A DNA stretch of 64,000 bases from assembly GCA_019244185.1 (NCBI GenBank), contig JAFATB010000018.1, positions 124,001-188,000 of the forward strand. Direction: 5' to 3'. A model generated the notes under the pieces. That model searched no databases. It was given only the letters and a program-made list of their open reading frames with translations, and was not told where the DNA came from. The number at the start of each line of letters is the position of its first letter. Positions within the stretch are counted from its first letter, which is position 1. Positions 55,063 through 64,000 of this stretch are shown piece by piece. Position numbers and translations under genes: made by a program. The DNA comes from Acidobacteriota bacterium (lineage in GTDB: Bacteria > Acidobacteriota > Thermoanaerobaculia > Gp7-AA8).

Positions 55063-55098
55063 AGAAAAAAACGCGGCGGCCGTTGCCGGCCGCCGCGT
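55063..55098 (-). terminator. Intrinsic terminator of groESL
   Basis: ACGCGGCGGCC-GTTGCC-GGCCGCCGCGT forms a perfect 11-bp stem. On the minus strand it is followed by a T-rich run (55071-55063). It lies about 30 bp after the groEL stop. Confidence 0.92.
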
Positions 55099-55127
55099 CG
55101 TAAACGAACTTCGTTGTTACTACGGAA

Positions 55128-56786
<1,659 letters not shown>

Positions 56787-57098
56787 TTATCCTTCGACGA
56801 TCGCGAGGACTTCGTCTTCGCGCAGAATCGTGTACTCGACGTCATCGAGCTTGATCTCGGTGCCGGAGTACTTGCCGATGAGGACGGTGTCGCCCTTCTT
56901 GACGTCGAGTTTGATGCGCTTGCCGTTGTCGTCGAACTTTCCTTCGCCGACGGCGATGACTTCCGCTTCCTGCGGCTTTTCCTTGGCGGTGTCGGGGATG
57001 ATGATGCCGCCGCGGACCTGCTCCTTCGCTTCCTTGCGGCGCACGACGATGCGGTCGTACAGCGGCCGGAGCTTCAGCTCGGATGCAACTGCTGCCAT
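56787..57098 (-). CDS. groES: Co-chaperonin GroES (10 kDa)
   Basis: This 103-aa co-chaperonin caps the GroEL ring. Family blocks are visible: [16 protein letters not shown], the mobile loop ([20 protein letters not shown]), [19 protein letters not shown] and [16 protein letters not shown]. The ATG at 57098 has AAGGAGAT upstream and fits the usual 95-105 aa length; the longer open frame upstream is not coding. The operon promoter and a CIRCE operator lie about 90 bp upstream. Confidence 0.99.
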   Translation of the reverse strand: MAAVASELKLRPLYDRIVVRRKEAKEQVRGGIIIPDTAKEKPQEAEVIAVGEGKFDDNGKRIKLDVKKGDTVLIGKYSGTEIKLDDVEYTILREDEVLAIVEG

Positions 57099-57185
57099 GA
57101 CGTATCTCCTTTCGATGGTACTGCTTGAATGATTTTTAGCGGGGCGTGCCCGCATCCGGATTTCCTGAAGTAGAGAAACGCGCGT

Positions 57186-57212
57186 TTGGCACTCGCGTCT
57201 CTTGAGTGCTAA
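57186..57212 (-). promoter_or_regulatory. CIRCE operator (HrcA site) of groESL
   Basis: TTGGCACTC-N9-GAGTGCTAA matches the CIRCE consensus (TTAGCACTC-N9-GAGTGCTAA) with one mismatch. It sits directly after the -10 box of the groES promoter, so HrcA binding would block transcription until heat stress. hrcA itself is not in the window. Confidence 0.95.
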
Positions 57213-57241
57213 CAATAGGGGCGCGCCCGTCATTCTGTCAA
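57212..57241 (-). promoter_or_regulatory. Sigma-70 promoter of groESL
   Basis: On the minus strand TTGACA (57241-57236), an 18-bp spacer and TATTGT (57217-57212) form a near-consensus promoter. The -35 box lies inside the last codons of the upstream lysR-like gene. CIRCE overlaps the transcription start. Confidence 0.85.
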
Positions 57242-58159
57242 GAGGCCGGCCGCGAGCGCGCGCAGCCACCCGTGCGCGGGGTCGTGCTCGCGCCGCTCGT
57301 CCCACACCATCGACACGGCGAGCGGCCGCAGCGGGAGCGGCGGCTTGAAGACGCGCAGGCGATGCGAGCGCGCCGCGAGACGCGCCAGACGCGCCGGCAG
57401 GAAGCCGACGAGATCCGTGGCCGCGACGATCGGCGCGATCGAGAGAAAGTGCGAGACGGTGAGCGGCACGCGGCGCTTCATGCCGCGGCTGCGCAGGAGC
57501 GTGTCGATCATCCCCGCGCCGTGATCGCCGGGATAGTTGACGCGGATGTGATCGAGCTCGAGGAGCGCGCGCAGCGTGAGGCGGTGCTTGGCGCGCGGAT
57601 GCCGCTCGCGCACGACGCACACGAGCTCCTCGCTGCCGACGCGCCGCGCGAGGACGCCGGTGTGCGCGCGGGAGACGTCGTCGAAGAAGCCGAGCGCGAG
57701 ATCGACATCGCCCGCGTCGAGCCGCGCGAGCGGCGGCTGGAAGAGGAACTCCGTGCGCGTGACGTCGAGCGCGATGCCCGGTGCGGTCGCGCGCAGGCGG
57801 CGAATCAGCGGCGGCAGCAGCACCGCCTCGCCGTAGTCGGACGTCGCGATGTGGAAGACGCGCGCGGAGGTCGCGGCGTCGAAGCGCGGCGAGGTCTCGA
57901 TCGCCGAGCGCAACATCGCCAGCGCCTGTCCCACCGGCACCGACAGCTCGCGGGCGCGCGCGGTCGGCGTCATGCCGTTGCGCCCGCGCGTGAAGAGCTC
58001 GTCGTCGAACACGGCGCGCAGCCGCGCCAGCGCGCCGCTCAGCGACGACTGCCCGAGCCCGACCCGCGCCGCCGCGCGCGTCACGTGCCGCTCCTCGTAC
58101 AGCGCCTCGAACGCGAGCAGCAGGTTCAGATCGAGCGCGTTGAGCGATATCGGCTTCAT
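57230..58159 (-). CDS. LysR family transcriptional regulator
   Basis: This 309-aa regulator has an N-terminal winged helix-turn-helix (about residues 8-66; [20 protein letters not shown], then [19 protein letters not shown]). A two-lobe effector-binding domain (about 92-300) follows. The subgroup with [20 protein letters not shown] at the start includes NodD/SyrM-like proteins. The ATG at 58159 opens at the conserved N-terminus. It is divergent from the S12 hydrolase gene, with 61 bp between, where a dyad may be its site; regulation of the hydrolase chain is a reasonable guess. The last codons contain the groESL -35 box. Confidence 0.95.
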   Translation of the reverse strand: MKPISLNALDLNLLLAFEALYEERHVTRAAARVGLGQSSLSGALARLRAVFDDELFTRGRNGMTPTARARELSVPVGQALAMLRSAIETSPRFDAATSARVFHIATSDYGEAVLLPPLIRRLRATAPGIALDVTRTEFLFQPPLARLDAGDVDLALGFFDDVSRAHTGVLARRVGSEELVCVVRERHPRAKHRLTLRALLELDHIRVNYPGDHGAGMIDTLLRSRGMKRRVPLTVSHFLSIAPIVAATDLVGFLPARLARLAARSHRLRVFKPPLPLRPLAVSMVWDERREHDPAHGWLRALAAGLLTE

Positions 58160-58205
58160 CGATGATCGGTATCCAGGAAATCGATTGTACAGATGAGCTC
58201 TCTTT

Positions 58206-58218
58206 CCGTACCGTACGG
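58206..58218. promoter_or_regulatory. 13-bp dyad in the lysR/S12 intergenic region
   Basis: CCGTAC-C-GTACGG is a perfect inverted repeat ending two bases before the GTG of the S12 hydrolase gene. Its place in the short divergent region makes it a candidate operator, possibly for the LysR protein. Confidence 0.35.
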
Positions 58219-58220
58219 AT

Positions 58221-59528
58221 GTGCGCAAGCTGCTTCTCGCCGCCGCTCTCGTTGCTTCGCTGCCGCTGACCGCGGCGACGTTACCGCTCGACAACAAAGT
58301 CGATCGCTATCTCGCGCCGCTGGTGAAAAGCGGAGAGCTGCACGGCGTCGTGCTCGTCGCGCGCGGCGATGCGGTCCTCGCGCGGCGCGTCTACGGAAAA
58401 GCGGACTGGGACCTGAATGCGCCGCTCGCGCCGGAGTCGCGCTTCCGCGTCGCGTCGATCACGAAGACGTTCACCGCCGCCGCGATCACGCTCCTCGCCG
58501 ACCAGCACAAGCTTGCGTACGACGATCCGCTGTCGAAATTCATCCCCGACTTTCCGAACGCCGACAAGATCCACATCCGCGATCTGCTGCTGCACCGCTC
58601 CGGCGTGCCGAATCCGGATGCGCCGTCGTGCGGCACGGCCACGCTCGACGATCTCGTCGCGGAGCTCGCGAAGGAGCCGCTCTGGTTCGAGCCGGGCAAA
58701 GGGTCGGGCTACAGCAACGGCGGCTACGCGCTGCTCGCCCGCGTCGTCGAGCGCGCGTCGGGCGAGTCGTGGGACGCGTTCCTGCGCCGCCATCTCTTCG
58801 AGCCGCTCGCGCTGACGGAGACGAGCGTCGATCGCCGCGCCGACATCGTGCCGAATCGCGCGCGCGGCTTCGTGCCCGCATCCGGCGCGGCCGGCGTCGA
58901 ACATGCCGGATGCGAGGGCGCGTGGGCGGCGATCGGCAGTGGCGCCGTCGTCTCGAGCGCACGCGACCTGCTGAAGTGGGCGCGCGCCGTCCGCGACGAG
59001 ACGCTCTTCAAGCGCCGCGCGCTCGAATATCCGTACGGCTGGGGCGTACGCAAGTACTTCGACCACGCCGCGATCGAGCAGTCCGGCATCCTCGGCGGCT
59101 TCGCGTCGTATCTCGCCGTCTATCCCGACGACGATCTCTACGTCGTCGTGCTCGCGAACGTGCAGACGGGCGCGCTCGTCGACGCCGGCAAAGGTCTCGC
59201 GGCGCTTGCTCTCGGCGCGGAGCCACCGAAGCTCGCCGCGTCGCCGCCGATCGTGAATGCGACAGCCGAGGAGCGGCGGCGGTGGGTCGGGCGCTTCCGC
59301 AACGAGAACATCGCCACGGTGGAACTCACGGACCGCGACGGCGTGCTGCGCCTGCGCTGGGGCAACTCGCCGGAGACGGTCTTCATCGGCAGCACCGGGC
59401 CGGCCGCGGCGTACGACCGCGAAGACTCCGTGGCGATGGAGCTCGCGTCGGGCGGCGATGCGCTGCGCATGCGGTGGGGGAGTGGTGAATGGCAGGAGTT
59501 CAAACGTCTTCCGGAGCCCAACCAATGA
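58221..59528 (+). CDS. Secreted serine hydrolase of the beta-lactamase class C (S12) family
   Basis: This 435-aa protein has a signal peptide (about residues 1-20, ending TAAT) and the S12 active-site motifs: SITK (SxxK, 79-82) and YSN (YxN, 164-166). HRSG (125-128) is a family block. A C-terminal extension of about 110 residues follows the catalytic domain ([17 protein letters not shown] onward), as in related esterases and D-aminopeptidases. The enzyme could be a peptidase or esterase; antibiotic hydrolysis is not implied. The start is GTG at 58221. The stop overlaps the S9 peptidase ATG, so the two are coupled. Confidence 0.92.
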   Translation: MRKLLLAAALVASLPLTAATLPLDNKVDRYLAPLVKSGELHGVVLVARGDAVLARRVYGKADWDLNAPLAPESRFRVASITKTFTAAAITLLADQHKLAYDDPLSKFIPDFPNADKIHIRDLLLHRSGVPNPDAPSCGTATLDDLVAELAKEPLWFEPGKGSGYSNGGYALLARVVERASGESWDAFLRRHLFEPLALTETSVDRRADIVPNRARGFVPASGAAGVEHAGCEGAWAAIGSGAVVSSARDLLKWARAVRDETLFKRRALEYPYGWGVRKYFDHAAIEQSGILGGFASYLAVYPDDDLYVVVLANVQTGALVDAGKGLAALALGAEPPKLAASPPIVNATAEERRRWVGRFRNENIATVELTDRDGVLRLRWGNSPETVFIGSTGPAAAYDREDSVAMELASGGDALRMRWGSGEWQEFKRLPEPNQ

Positions 59529-61522
59529 TGACCAAAACCTTGCGCAGCTTCCTTCTCGTCGCATCGCTCGCGTTCTCCTGCTCCCTCTTCGCGGAGCTGC
59601 CGCGGCTGATCCCGCGCGAGGTGCTCTTCGGCGGCGCGACGCGTTCCGCGCCGAAGCTCTCGCCCGACGGCACGCGCATCGGCTGGCTGGCGAACGACGA
59701 GAACGGCGTCCGCAACGTCTTCGTGCAGACCATCGGCGGCAACGACACGCACGTCGTCACGTTCGAGCATCATCGCGGCGTCCCCGAGTTCTGGTGGGCG
59801 CTCGACGGCCAGCATCTGCTGTACATGCAGGACGGCGACGGCGATGAGAACGATCACGTCTTCCTCGCCGACCTCGAAGGGAAGAACGTCCGCGATCTGA
59901 CGCCGTTCCGCGGCGTGAAGGCGACGAACCTTCTCGGCAGCCTGGCGCATCCGACGCAGATTCTGGTCGGCCTCAACCTGCGCGACCGCGGCGTCTTCGA
60001 TATGTACCGCGTCGACCTCGAGACCGGCGCGCTGACGCTCGAGGCGAAGAATCCCGGCGACGTCCTGAGCTGGTCGACGGACCGGAACTTCGTGATCCGC
60101 GGTGCGACGACGTTCGATCGCGCGAGCGGCCGCACCGCCGTGCGCGTGCGCGACTCGGCCACCGCGCCGTGGCGCGAGCTGATCTCGTGGCCGTTCGAAG
60201 AGACGCCGATCTATTACGGCCAGGCGTTCGACGGCACGATGATCGTCAACTTCGCGCCCGACGGAAAAACGATCAACGTGCTCTCGTCCACCGGCTCGAA
60301 CACGGTGCGCATCGTCACGCTCGATCTGAAAACCGGCAAGCAGCTGGCCGTCGTCGCCTCCGATCCGAAGTCCGACGTCACCGACCTCGGCGCGCTCACC
60401 TCGCCGCTCGTGCTCGTGAGCCCGGCCACCGGCAAGCTCGAAGCGGTCGCCTTCGATTACCTCACGCCGGAATGGAAGTTCCTCGACGACGATCTGCGCG
60501 ACGACTTCGCGCGCATGACGCGCGTGGTGCCGGGGTTCCTGCTGCCGATCAGCGTCGATGCGAAACGCACGAAGTGGATCGTCGAGACGTATCGCAGCGA
60601 TGCGCCGCCGGTGTACTACGCGTACGACCGCGCCACGAAGCAGATGACGAAGCTCTTCGCCGAGCGTCCCGAGCTCGAGCCGTACACGCTCGCGCCGAAG
60701 AAGGGCGTGGTGATCCGTTCGCGCGACGGGCAGGAGCTCGTGTCGTATCTCACGACGCCGCCGGGCGTCGACGCGAAGAACCTGCCGCTGATCCTGCTGC
60801 CGCACGGCGGCCCGTTCACGCGCGACTACGACGACTACGACGCGCTGGTACAGCTGCTCGCGAACCGCGGCTACGCGGTGCTGCAGGTCAACTACCGCGG
60901 CTCGGAAGGCTTCGGCCGCAAGTTCACGAACCTCTTCACGCGGCAGTGGGGTCTGGCGACGGACGACGATCTCATCGACGGCCTGCGCTGGGCGGTCGCG
61001 CAGGGCATCGCCCATCCGAAGCGCGTCGCGGTGCTCGGCGGCTCGGGCGGCGGTTACGCGACGCTGCGCGCGCTGACGCGCGACCCGGAGCTCTTCGTCT
61101 GCGGCGTGAGCATGGTCGGGCCGTCCGAGCTGAAGACGCTCATCGAAGCGTTCCCGCCGTATTGGGGTCCGTCGCGCGAGCGCTTCATCCGCCGCGTCGG
61201 CGACGTCATTCACGACGACGCGTTCAACCGCGAGATCTCGCCGTACTACCACATCGATCAGTTGCGCGTGCCGGTGCTGATCCAGCAGGGCGCGCACGAT
61301 CCGCGCGTGCCGATCCGGCTCACGGACACGCTCGTGAAGACGCTGCGCGAGGCGAAGCGCGACGTGACGTACATCGTCTACCCGGACGAAGGGCACGGCC
61401 TCGGACGCGACGAGAACGAGATCGATTTCTTCGGACGCGCGGAAGAGTTTCTGGCGAAGTATCTTGGCGGGCGCGCCGAGCCGTGGAAGCCTGTCGCGGG
61501 AGCGAGCGCCGAGGTCCGATGA
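59525..61522 (+). CDS. Secreted S9 family prolyl oligopeptidase-like peptidase
   Basis: This 665-aa exported enzyme has a signal peptide (about residues 1-22), a seven-bladed-type propeller (about 30-390; APKLSPDGTRIGWLAND) that filters substrates, and an alpha/beta-hydrolase domain (about 410-655). The catalytic triad is seen as Ser in GGSGGGYATL (about 504-513), Asp in QGAHDPRVP and His in DEGHGL. Enzymes of this type cut short peptides, often dipeptides or acyl-peptides. The ATG overlaps the stop of the S12 gene (ATGA) and GGAG lies upstream. The stop overlaps the M20 start in the same way. Confidence 0.95.
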   Translation: MMTKTLRSFLLVASLAFSCSLFAELPRLIPREVLFGGATRSAPKLSPDGTRIGWLANDENGVRNVFVQTIGGNDTHVVTFEHHRGVPEFWWALDGQHLLYMQDGDGDENDHVFLADLEGKNVRDLTPFRGVKATNLLGSLAHPTQILVGLNLRDRGVFDMYRVDLETGALTLEAKNPGDVLSWSTDRNFVIRGATTFDRASGRTAVRVRDSATAPWRELISWPFEETPIYYGQAFDGTMIVNFAPDGKTINVLSSTGSNTVRIVTLDLKTGKQLAVVASDPKSDVTDLGALTSPLVLVSPATGKLEAVAFDYLTPEWKFLDDDLRDDFARMTRVVPGFLLPISVDAKRTKWIVETYRSDAPPVYYAYDRATKQMTKLFAERPELEPYTLAPKKGVVIRSRDGQELVSYLTTPPGVDAKNLPLILLPHGGPFTRDYDDYDALVQLLANRGYAVLQVNYRGSEGFGRKFTNLFTRQWGLATDDDLIDGLRWAVAQGIAHPKRVAVLGGSGGGYATLRALTRDPELFVCGVSMVGPSELKTLIEAFPPYWGPSRERFIRRVGDVIHDDAFNREISPYYHIDQLRVPVLIQQGAHDPRVPIRLTDTLVKTLREAKRDVTYIVYPDEGHGLGRDENEIDFFGRAEEFLAKYLGGRAEPWKPVAGASAEVR

Positions 61523-63024
61523 AGAGCGTCGTTGCGCTGCTGCTGTTGGTGTTCGTGCCGATCGTCGCATCCGCCGCCACGCCGCGGGAAGCGGCGCAGG
61601 CCGCGCGGACGTGGCGCACCGCGCACGAGCGCGAGATCGTCGCGGAGCTGACGTCGCTGCTCGCGCTGCCGAACCTCGCGTCGGATGCGACGAACATCGA
61701 GCGCAATGCTCAGGCGATCGTGGCGATGCTCGCGCGCCGCGGCATCACCGCGAACGTGCTGCGCATCGACGGCGTGCCGCCGCTCATCGTCGCGGACGTG
61801 AACGCGCCGCACGCGACGACGACCATCGGCTTCTACGCGCACTACGACGGCCAGCCGGTCGATGCAACTCAATGGCGCAACGCTCCGTGGCAGCCGGTGC
61901 TGCGCGATGCGAACGGCCACGACGTCGCGAACGCGGACAAGCTCGATCCGGAGTGGCGCGTCTACGCGCGCTCGGCCTCGGATGACAAAGGCTCGATCGT
62001 CGGCATGCTCGCGGCGCTCGACGCGTTACGCGCGGCGAAGCTCGCGCCGTCGGTGAACCTCAAGTTCGTCTTCGAAGGCGAGGAAGAAGCGGGCTCGCCG
62101 AACCTCGGCCGCTACCTCGCCGAGCACGCGCGCGAGCTCGCCGTCGACGCGTGGATGATCTGCGACGGCCCCGTGCATCAGTCGCGCAGGATGCAGGTGC
62201 TCTTCGGCGCGCGCGGCACGACCGATCTCGAGCTGACGGTCTACGGTCCCGCGCGTCCGCTGCACAGCGGGCATTACGGCAACTGGGCGCCGAATCCGAT
62301 CGTGATGCTCGCGGAGCTCCTCGCGCAGATGCGCGACTCCGACGGGCGCATTCTCATTCCCGGCTTCTACGACGACGTGCGTCCGCTGACGGACGTGGAG
62401 AAAGAGGCGCTCGCGCGCGCGCCGAATCCCGACGATCAGCTCCGCGCGGAGCTCGCGCTCGGACGCACGGAAGGCGATGGGAAGAAGCTCAACGAGCTCG
62501 TGCTGCAGCCCGCGCTGAATCTGCGCGGCTTCGTCGCGGGACACGTCGGCGCGCAGGCGTCGAACACGATCGTCACCGACGCATCGGCATCGATCGACTT
62601 CCGGCTCGTGCCGGATGAAACGCCGGAGTCGGTGCGCGCGCGCGTCGAGCAGTTCCTCGTGTCCAAAGGTTGGTTCCTCGTGCGCGACACGCCCGACGCG
62701 GCGACGCGTGCCGCGCATCCGCGCGTCGTGAAGCTCGCGTGGGGCGCCGGTTATCCGCCCGCGCGCACGGCGATGGATCTGCCGCTCTCGCGGCGCGTGC
62801 TCGACGTGATCGCGGCGGGACGCGGCGAGGCGCCGGTGGCGTTGCCGACCATCGGCGGCAGCGTGCCGATGTACCTCTTTCAGGGCGCGGCGCACAAACC
62901 GGCCATCGTCATTCCGATCGCGAACCACGACAACAACCAGCACGCGGCGAACGAGAACCTGCGCCTGCAGAACCTGTGGGACGGCATCGAGGTGTACGCG
63001 TCGCTCTTCGCCGGGCTGCGGTAG
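61519..63024 (+). CDS. Secreted M20 family metallopeptidase
   Basis: This 501-aa exported di-zinc peptidase has a signal peptide (about residues 1-20, ending VASAA). The first metal ligand lies in GFYAHYDGQPVD (His about 109) and the bridging Asp in SASDDKGS. The catalytic Glu and next ligand are in EGEEEAGSPN, and a lid/dimerisation domain sits in the middle. Members remove residues from small peptides or hydrolyse dipeptides and acylated amino acids. GAGG lies just upstream of the ATG, which overlaps the S9 stop. With S12 and S9 it forms a three-gene chain of exported hydrolases, suggesting stepwise peptide digestion in the periplasm. Confidence 0.94.
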   Translation: MKSVVALLLLVFVPIVASAATPREAAQAARTWRTAHEREIVAELTSLLALPNLASDATNIERNAQAIVAMLARRGITANVLRIDGVPPLIVADVNAPHATTTIGFYAHYDGQPVDATQWRNAPWQPVLRDANGHDVANADKLDPEWRVYARSASDDKGSIVGMLAALDALRAAKLAPSVNLKFVFEGEEEAGSPNLGRYLAEHARELAVDAWMICDGPVHQSRRMQVLFGARGTTDLELTVYGPARPLHSGHYGNWAPNPIVMLAELLAQMRDSDGRILIPGFYDDVRPLTDVEKEALARAPNPDDQLRAELALGRTEGDGKKLNELVLQPALNLRGFVAGHVGAQASNTIVTDASASIDFRLVPDETPESVRARVEQFLVSKGWFLVRDTPDAATRAAHPRVVKLAWGAGYPPARTAMDLPLSRRVLDVIAAGRGEAPVALPTIGGSVPMYLFQGAAHKPAIVIPIANHDNNQHAANENLRLQNLWDGIEVYASLFAGLR

Positions 63025-63056
63025 CGCGTGGCAATCGCCTTGCTTTGCAGGGCGGC

Positions 63057-63578
63057 ATGAACGATCAGCTCGAACGCTTCCGCGATCTCGTCAAAGACCT
63101 CGAGGTGGCCATGCTCACCACGCGCCGCGAGGACGGCCTGCTCGTGTCGCGGCCGATGGCGACGCAGGCGTTCGCATCCGGCGCCGATCTCTGGTTCGTC
63201 ACCGAGAAAGGGAGCCCGAAGCTCGCCGAGCTCGCGCACGATCCGAACGTCAACCTCGGCTACTACAAAGACCGCACGCGCGAATGGATCTCGGTCGCGG
63301 GCAAGGCGCGCGTCGTCGACGACCGCGCCAAGATCCACGAGCTCTATCGTCCCGACTGGCGCGCGTGGTTCGACGACCGCGGCGGCGCGGAGAACGGCGG
63401 CCCCGACGACCCGCGTATGGTGCTGATCGCCGTCGACATCGCCTTCGCGCACTTCATGGAAGTGAACAAGCCGCAGGCGGTGCTGCTGTTCGAGCTCGCG
63501 AAGGGAATGGTCACCGGCAAGCGGCCCGACTTGCCGGACGTGCAGACGATCGATAGGACCGACGGCGGCGCGTCATAG
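63057..63578 (+). CDS. Pyridoxamine 5'-phosphate oxidase-fold (general stress) protein
   Basis: This 173-aa cytoplasmic protein has a split-barrel flavin-binding fold: VAMLTTRREDGLLVSRPMAT near the N-terminus, LWFVTEKGSPKLAEL and YYKDRTREWISVAGKARVV following. It resembles general stress protein 26-type FMN/F420-binding proteins rather than true PdxH, which carries additional residues for the pyridoxal site. Its reaction is unknown. The ATG at 63057 lies 32 bp after the M20 gene with AGGGCGG upstream. Its last 6 bp overlap the end of the convergent corA gene. Confidence 0.9.
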   Translation: MNDQLERFRDLVKDLEVAMLTTRREDGLLVSRPMATQAFASGADLWFVTEKGSPKLAELAHDPNVNLGYYKDRTREWISVAGKARVVDDRAKIHELYRPDWRAWFDDRGGAENGGPDDPRMVLIAVDIAFAHFMEVNKPQAVLLFELAKGMVTGKRPDLPDVQTIDRTDGGAS

Positions 63579-64000
63579 CGCCTTGTGCTTCGCCTTCCGC
63601 CGTTGGCGTGGAAAGTCGATCCATCCTTTCCACCAGAACCAGATCATCATCAGGATGCCGATGGCGATCATGAGGCCGAGCGCGAACGGGTAGCCGTGGA
63701 TCCAGTGCAGCTCCGGCATGTGCTCGAAGTTCATGCCGTAGATGCCGGCGATGAGCGTCATCGGCAGCATCATCGCGGAGAAGATCGTGAGCACCTTCAT
63801 GATCTCGTTCGTGCGGTTGGCGACGACCGAGAGGTACGCCTCCATCGTGCCGGTCATCTGATCGCGGTCGACGTCGATCGTCTCGCTGATGCGGAACATG
63901 TGGTCGTACACGTCGCGGAAGTAGATGAGGTGCTGCTGCTGGACGAACTTCGCGTCGCCGCGCGAGATCTGGTTGAGCAGCTCGCGCTGCGGCAGCGACT
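63573..64000 (-). CDS. corA: CorA family magnesium/divalent cation channel, C-terminal part
   Basis: The last 141 or so codons of a CorA-type channel are present and the gene runs off the window edge at its 5' end. The channel signature GMN is in IAGIYGMNFEHMPEL, between two membrane segments (KVLTIFSAMMLPMTLIAGIY and YPFALGLMIAIGILMMIWFW). The preceding long helix (LNQISRGDAKFVQQQHLIYF, and RISETIDVDRDQMTGTMEAY) is the cytoplasmic funnel stalk. The basic C-terminal tail (RQRRKAKHK) is usual. The protein should move Mg2+ or Co2+/Ni2+ across the inner membrane as a pentamer. The stop overlaps the convergent oxidase-fold gene. Confidence 0.95.
   Translation of the reverse strand, partial: SLPQRELLNQISRGDAKFVQQQHLIYFRDVYDHMFRISETIDVDRDQMTGTMEAYLSVVANRTNEIMKVLTIFSAMMLPMTLIAGIYGMNFEHMPELHWIHGYPFALGLMIAIGILMMIWFWWKGWIDFPRQRRKAKHKAL

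Noticed and set aside
58221..59528. Class C-like hydrolase as an antibiotic-resistance beta-lactamase
   Set aside because: The SxxK and YxN motifs are shared by many esterases and peptidases, and the C-terminal extension and peptidase neighbours point to a non-resistance role.

Overview
The window is dense, high-GC bacterial chromosome. It holds 52 protein-coding genes, two of them cut by the window edges, and no gap between genes exceeds about 225 bp. TonB-type outer-membrane receptors with an N-terminal carboxypeptidase-regulatory-like domain, a lipoprotein signal and a MacA/MacB-type efflux set show a Gram-negative organism. The many secreted peptidases, the Oar-like receptors, a PD40-propeller/amidohydrolase fusion and a Ser/Thr kinase-AAA-TPR regulator fit an Acidobacteriota-like heterotroph. 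That placement is inference from gene content only. I saw no rRNA, tRNA, CRISPR array, insertion sequence or prophage.

Layout. 1-6.3 kb: a partial secreted protein, NamZ-like muramidase, MogA/MoaB, QueA and a propeller-amidohydrolase. 6.4-7.8 kb: a DUF4157 (HELAH) protein and a 2Fe-2S ferredoxin. 7.8-11.2 kb: a small orphan gene, an Lrp regulator coupled to an EamA exporter, and a solute-binding protein without signal peptide. 11.2-15.2 kb: a soluble histidine kinase, an MBL hydrolase, a DHH phosphoesterase and a DUF1223 protein. 15.3-22.6 kb: a large kinase/ATPase/TPR protein translationally coupled to a membrane-inserted patatin, facing a second DUF4157 protein. 22.6-27.9 kb: M1 aminopeptidase, OPT transporter and CPBP protease in one tight operon, then a DUF1003 protein. 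28-33.1 kb: a minus-strand cluster of MacA-like adaptor, ABC ATPase, ABC permease, ArsR regulator and radical SAM/SPASM protein. 33.2-36.6 kb: bactofilin, aldehyde dehydrogenase and M28 peptidase. 36.7-43.3 kb: two TonB-type receptors and EttA. 43.4-51.5 kb: an orphan 146-aa gene, a SpoIIE phosphatase, an MFS transporter, an acyltransferase, an MBL lipoprotein and an S10 peptidase. 51.5-55.1 kb: a second M1 peptidase, an AraC regulator and a VOC protein. 55.1-58.2 kb: groESL with a CIRCE operator and a LysR regulator. 58.2-64 kb: a coupled S12-S9-M20 hydrolase chain, a flavin/PLP-type oxidase-fold protein and a partial CorA.

How it fits together. The dominant theme is breakdown and uptake of protein and cell-wall material: two M1 enzymes, M28, M20, S9, S10 and S12 enzymes, NamZ, an OPT peptide transporter and TonB-type receptors. 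Regulation uses one-component factors (Lrp, ArsR, AraC, LysR), a histidine kinase, a SpoIIE phosphatase, a large Ser/Thr kinase and HrcA/CIRCE heat-shock control. The parts most likely to be new biology are the kinase-patatin pair, the two DUF4157 proteins with a shared N-terminal motif, and several orphan small proteins.
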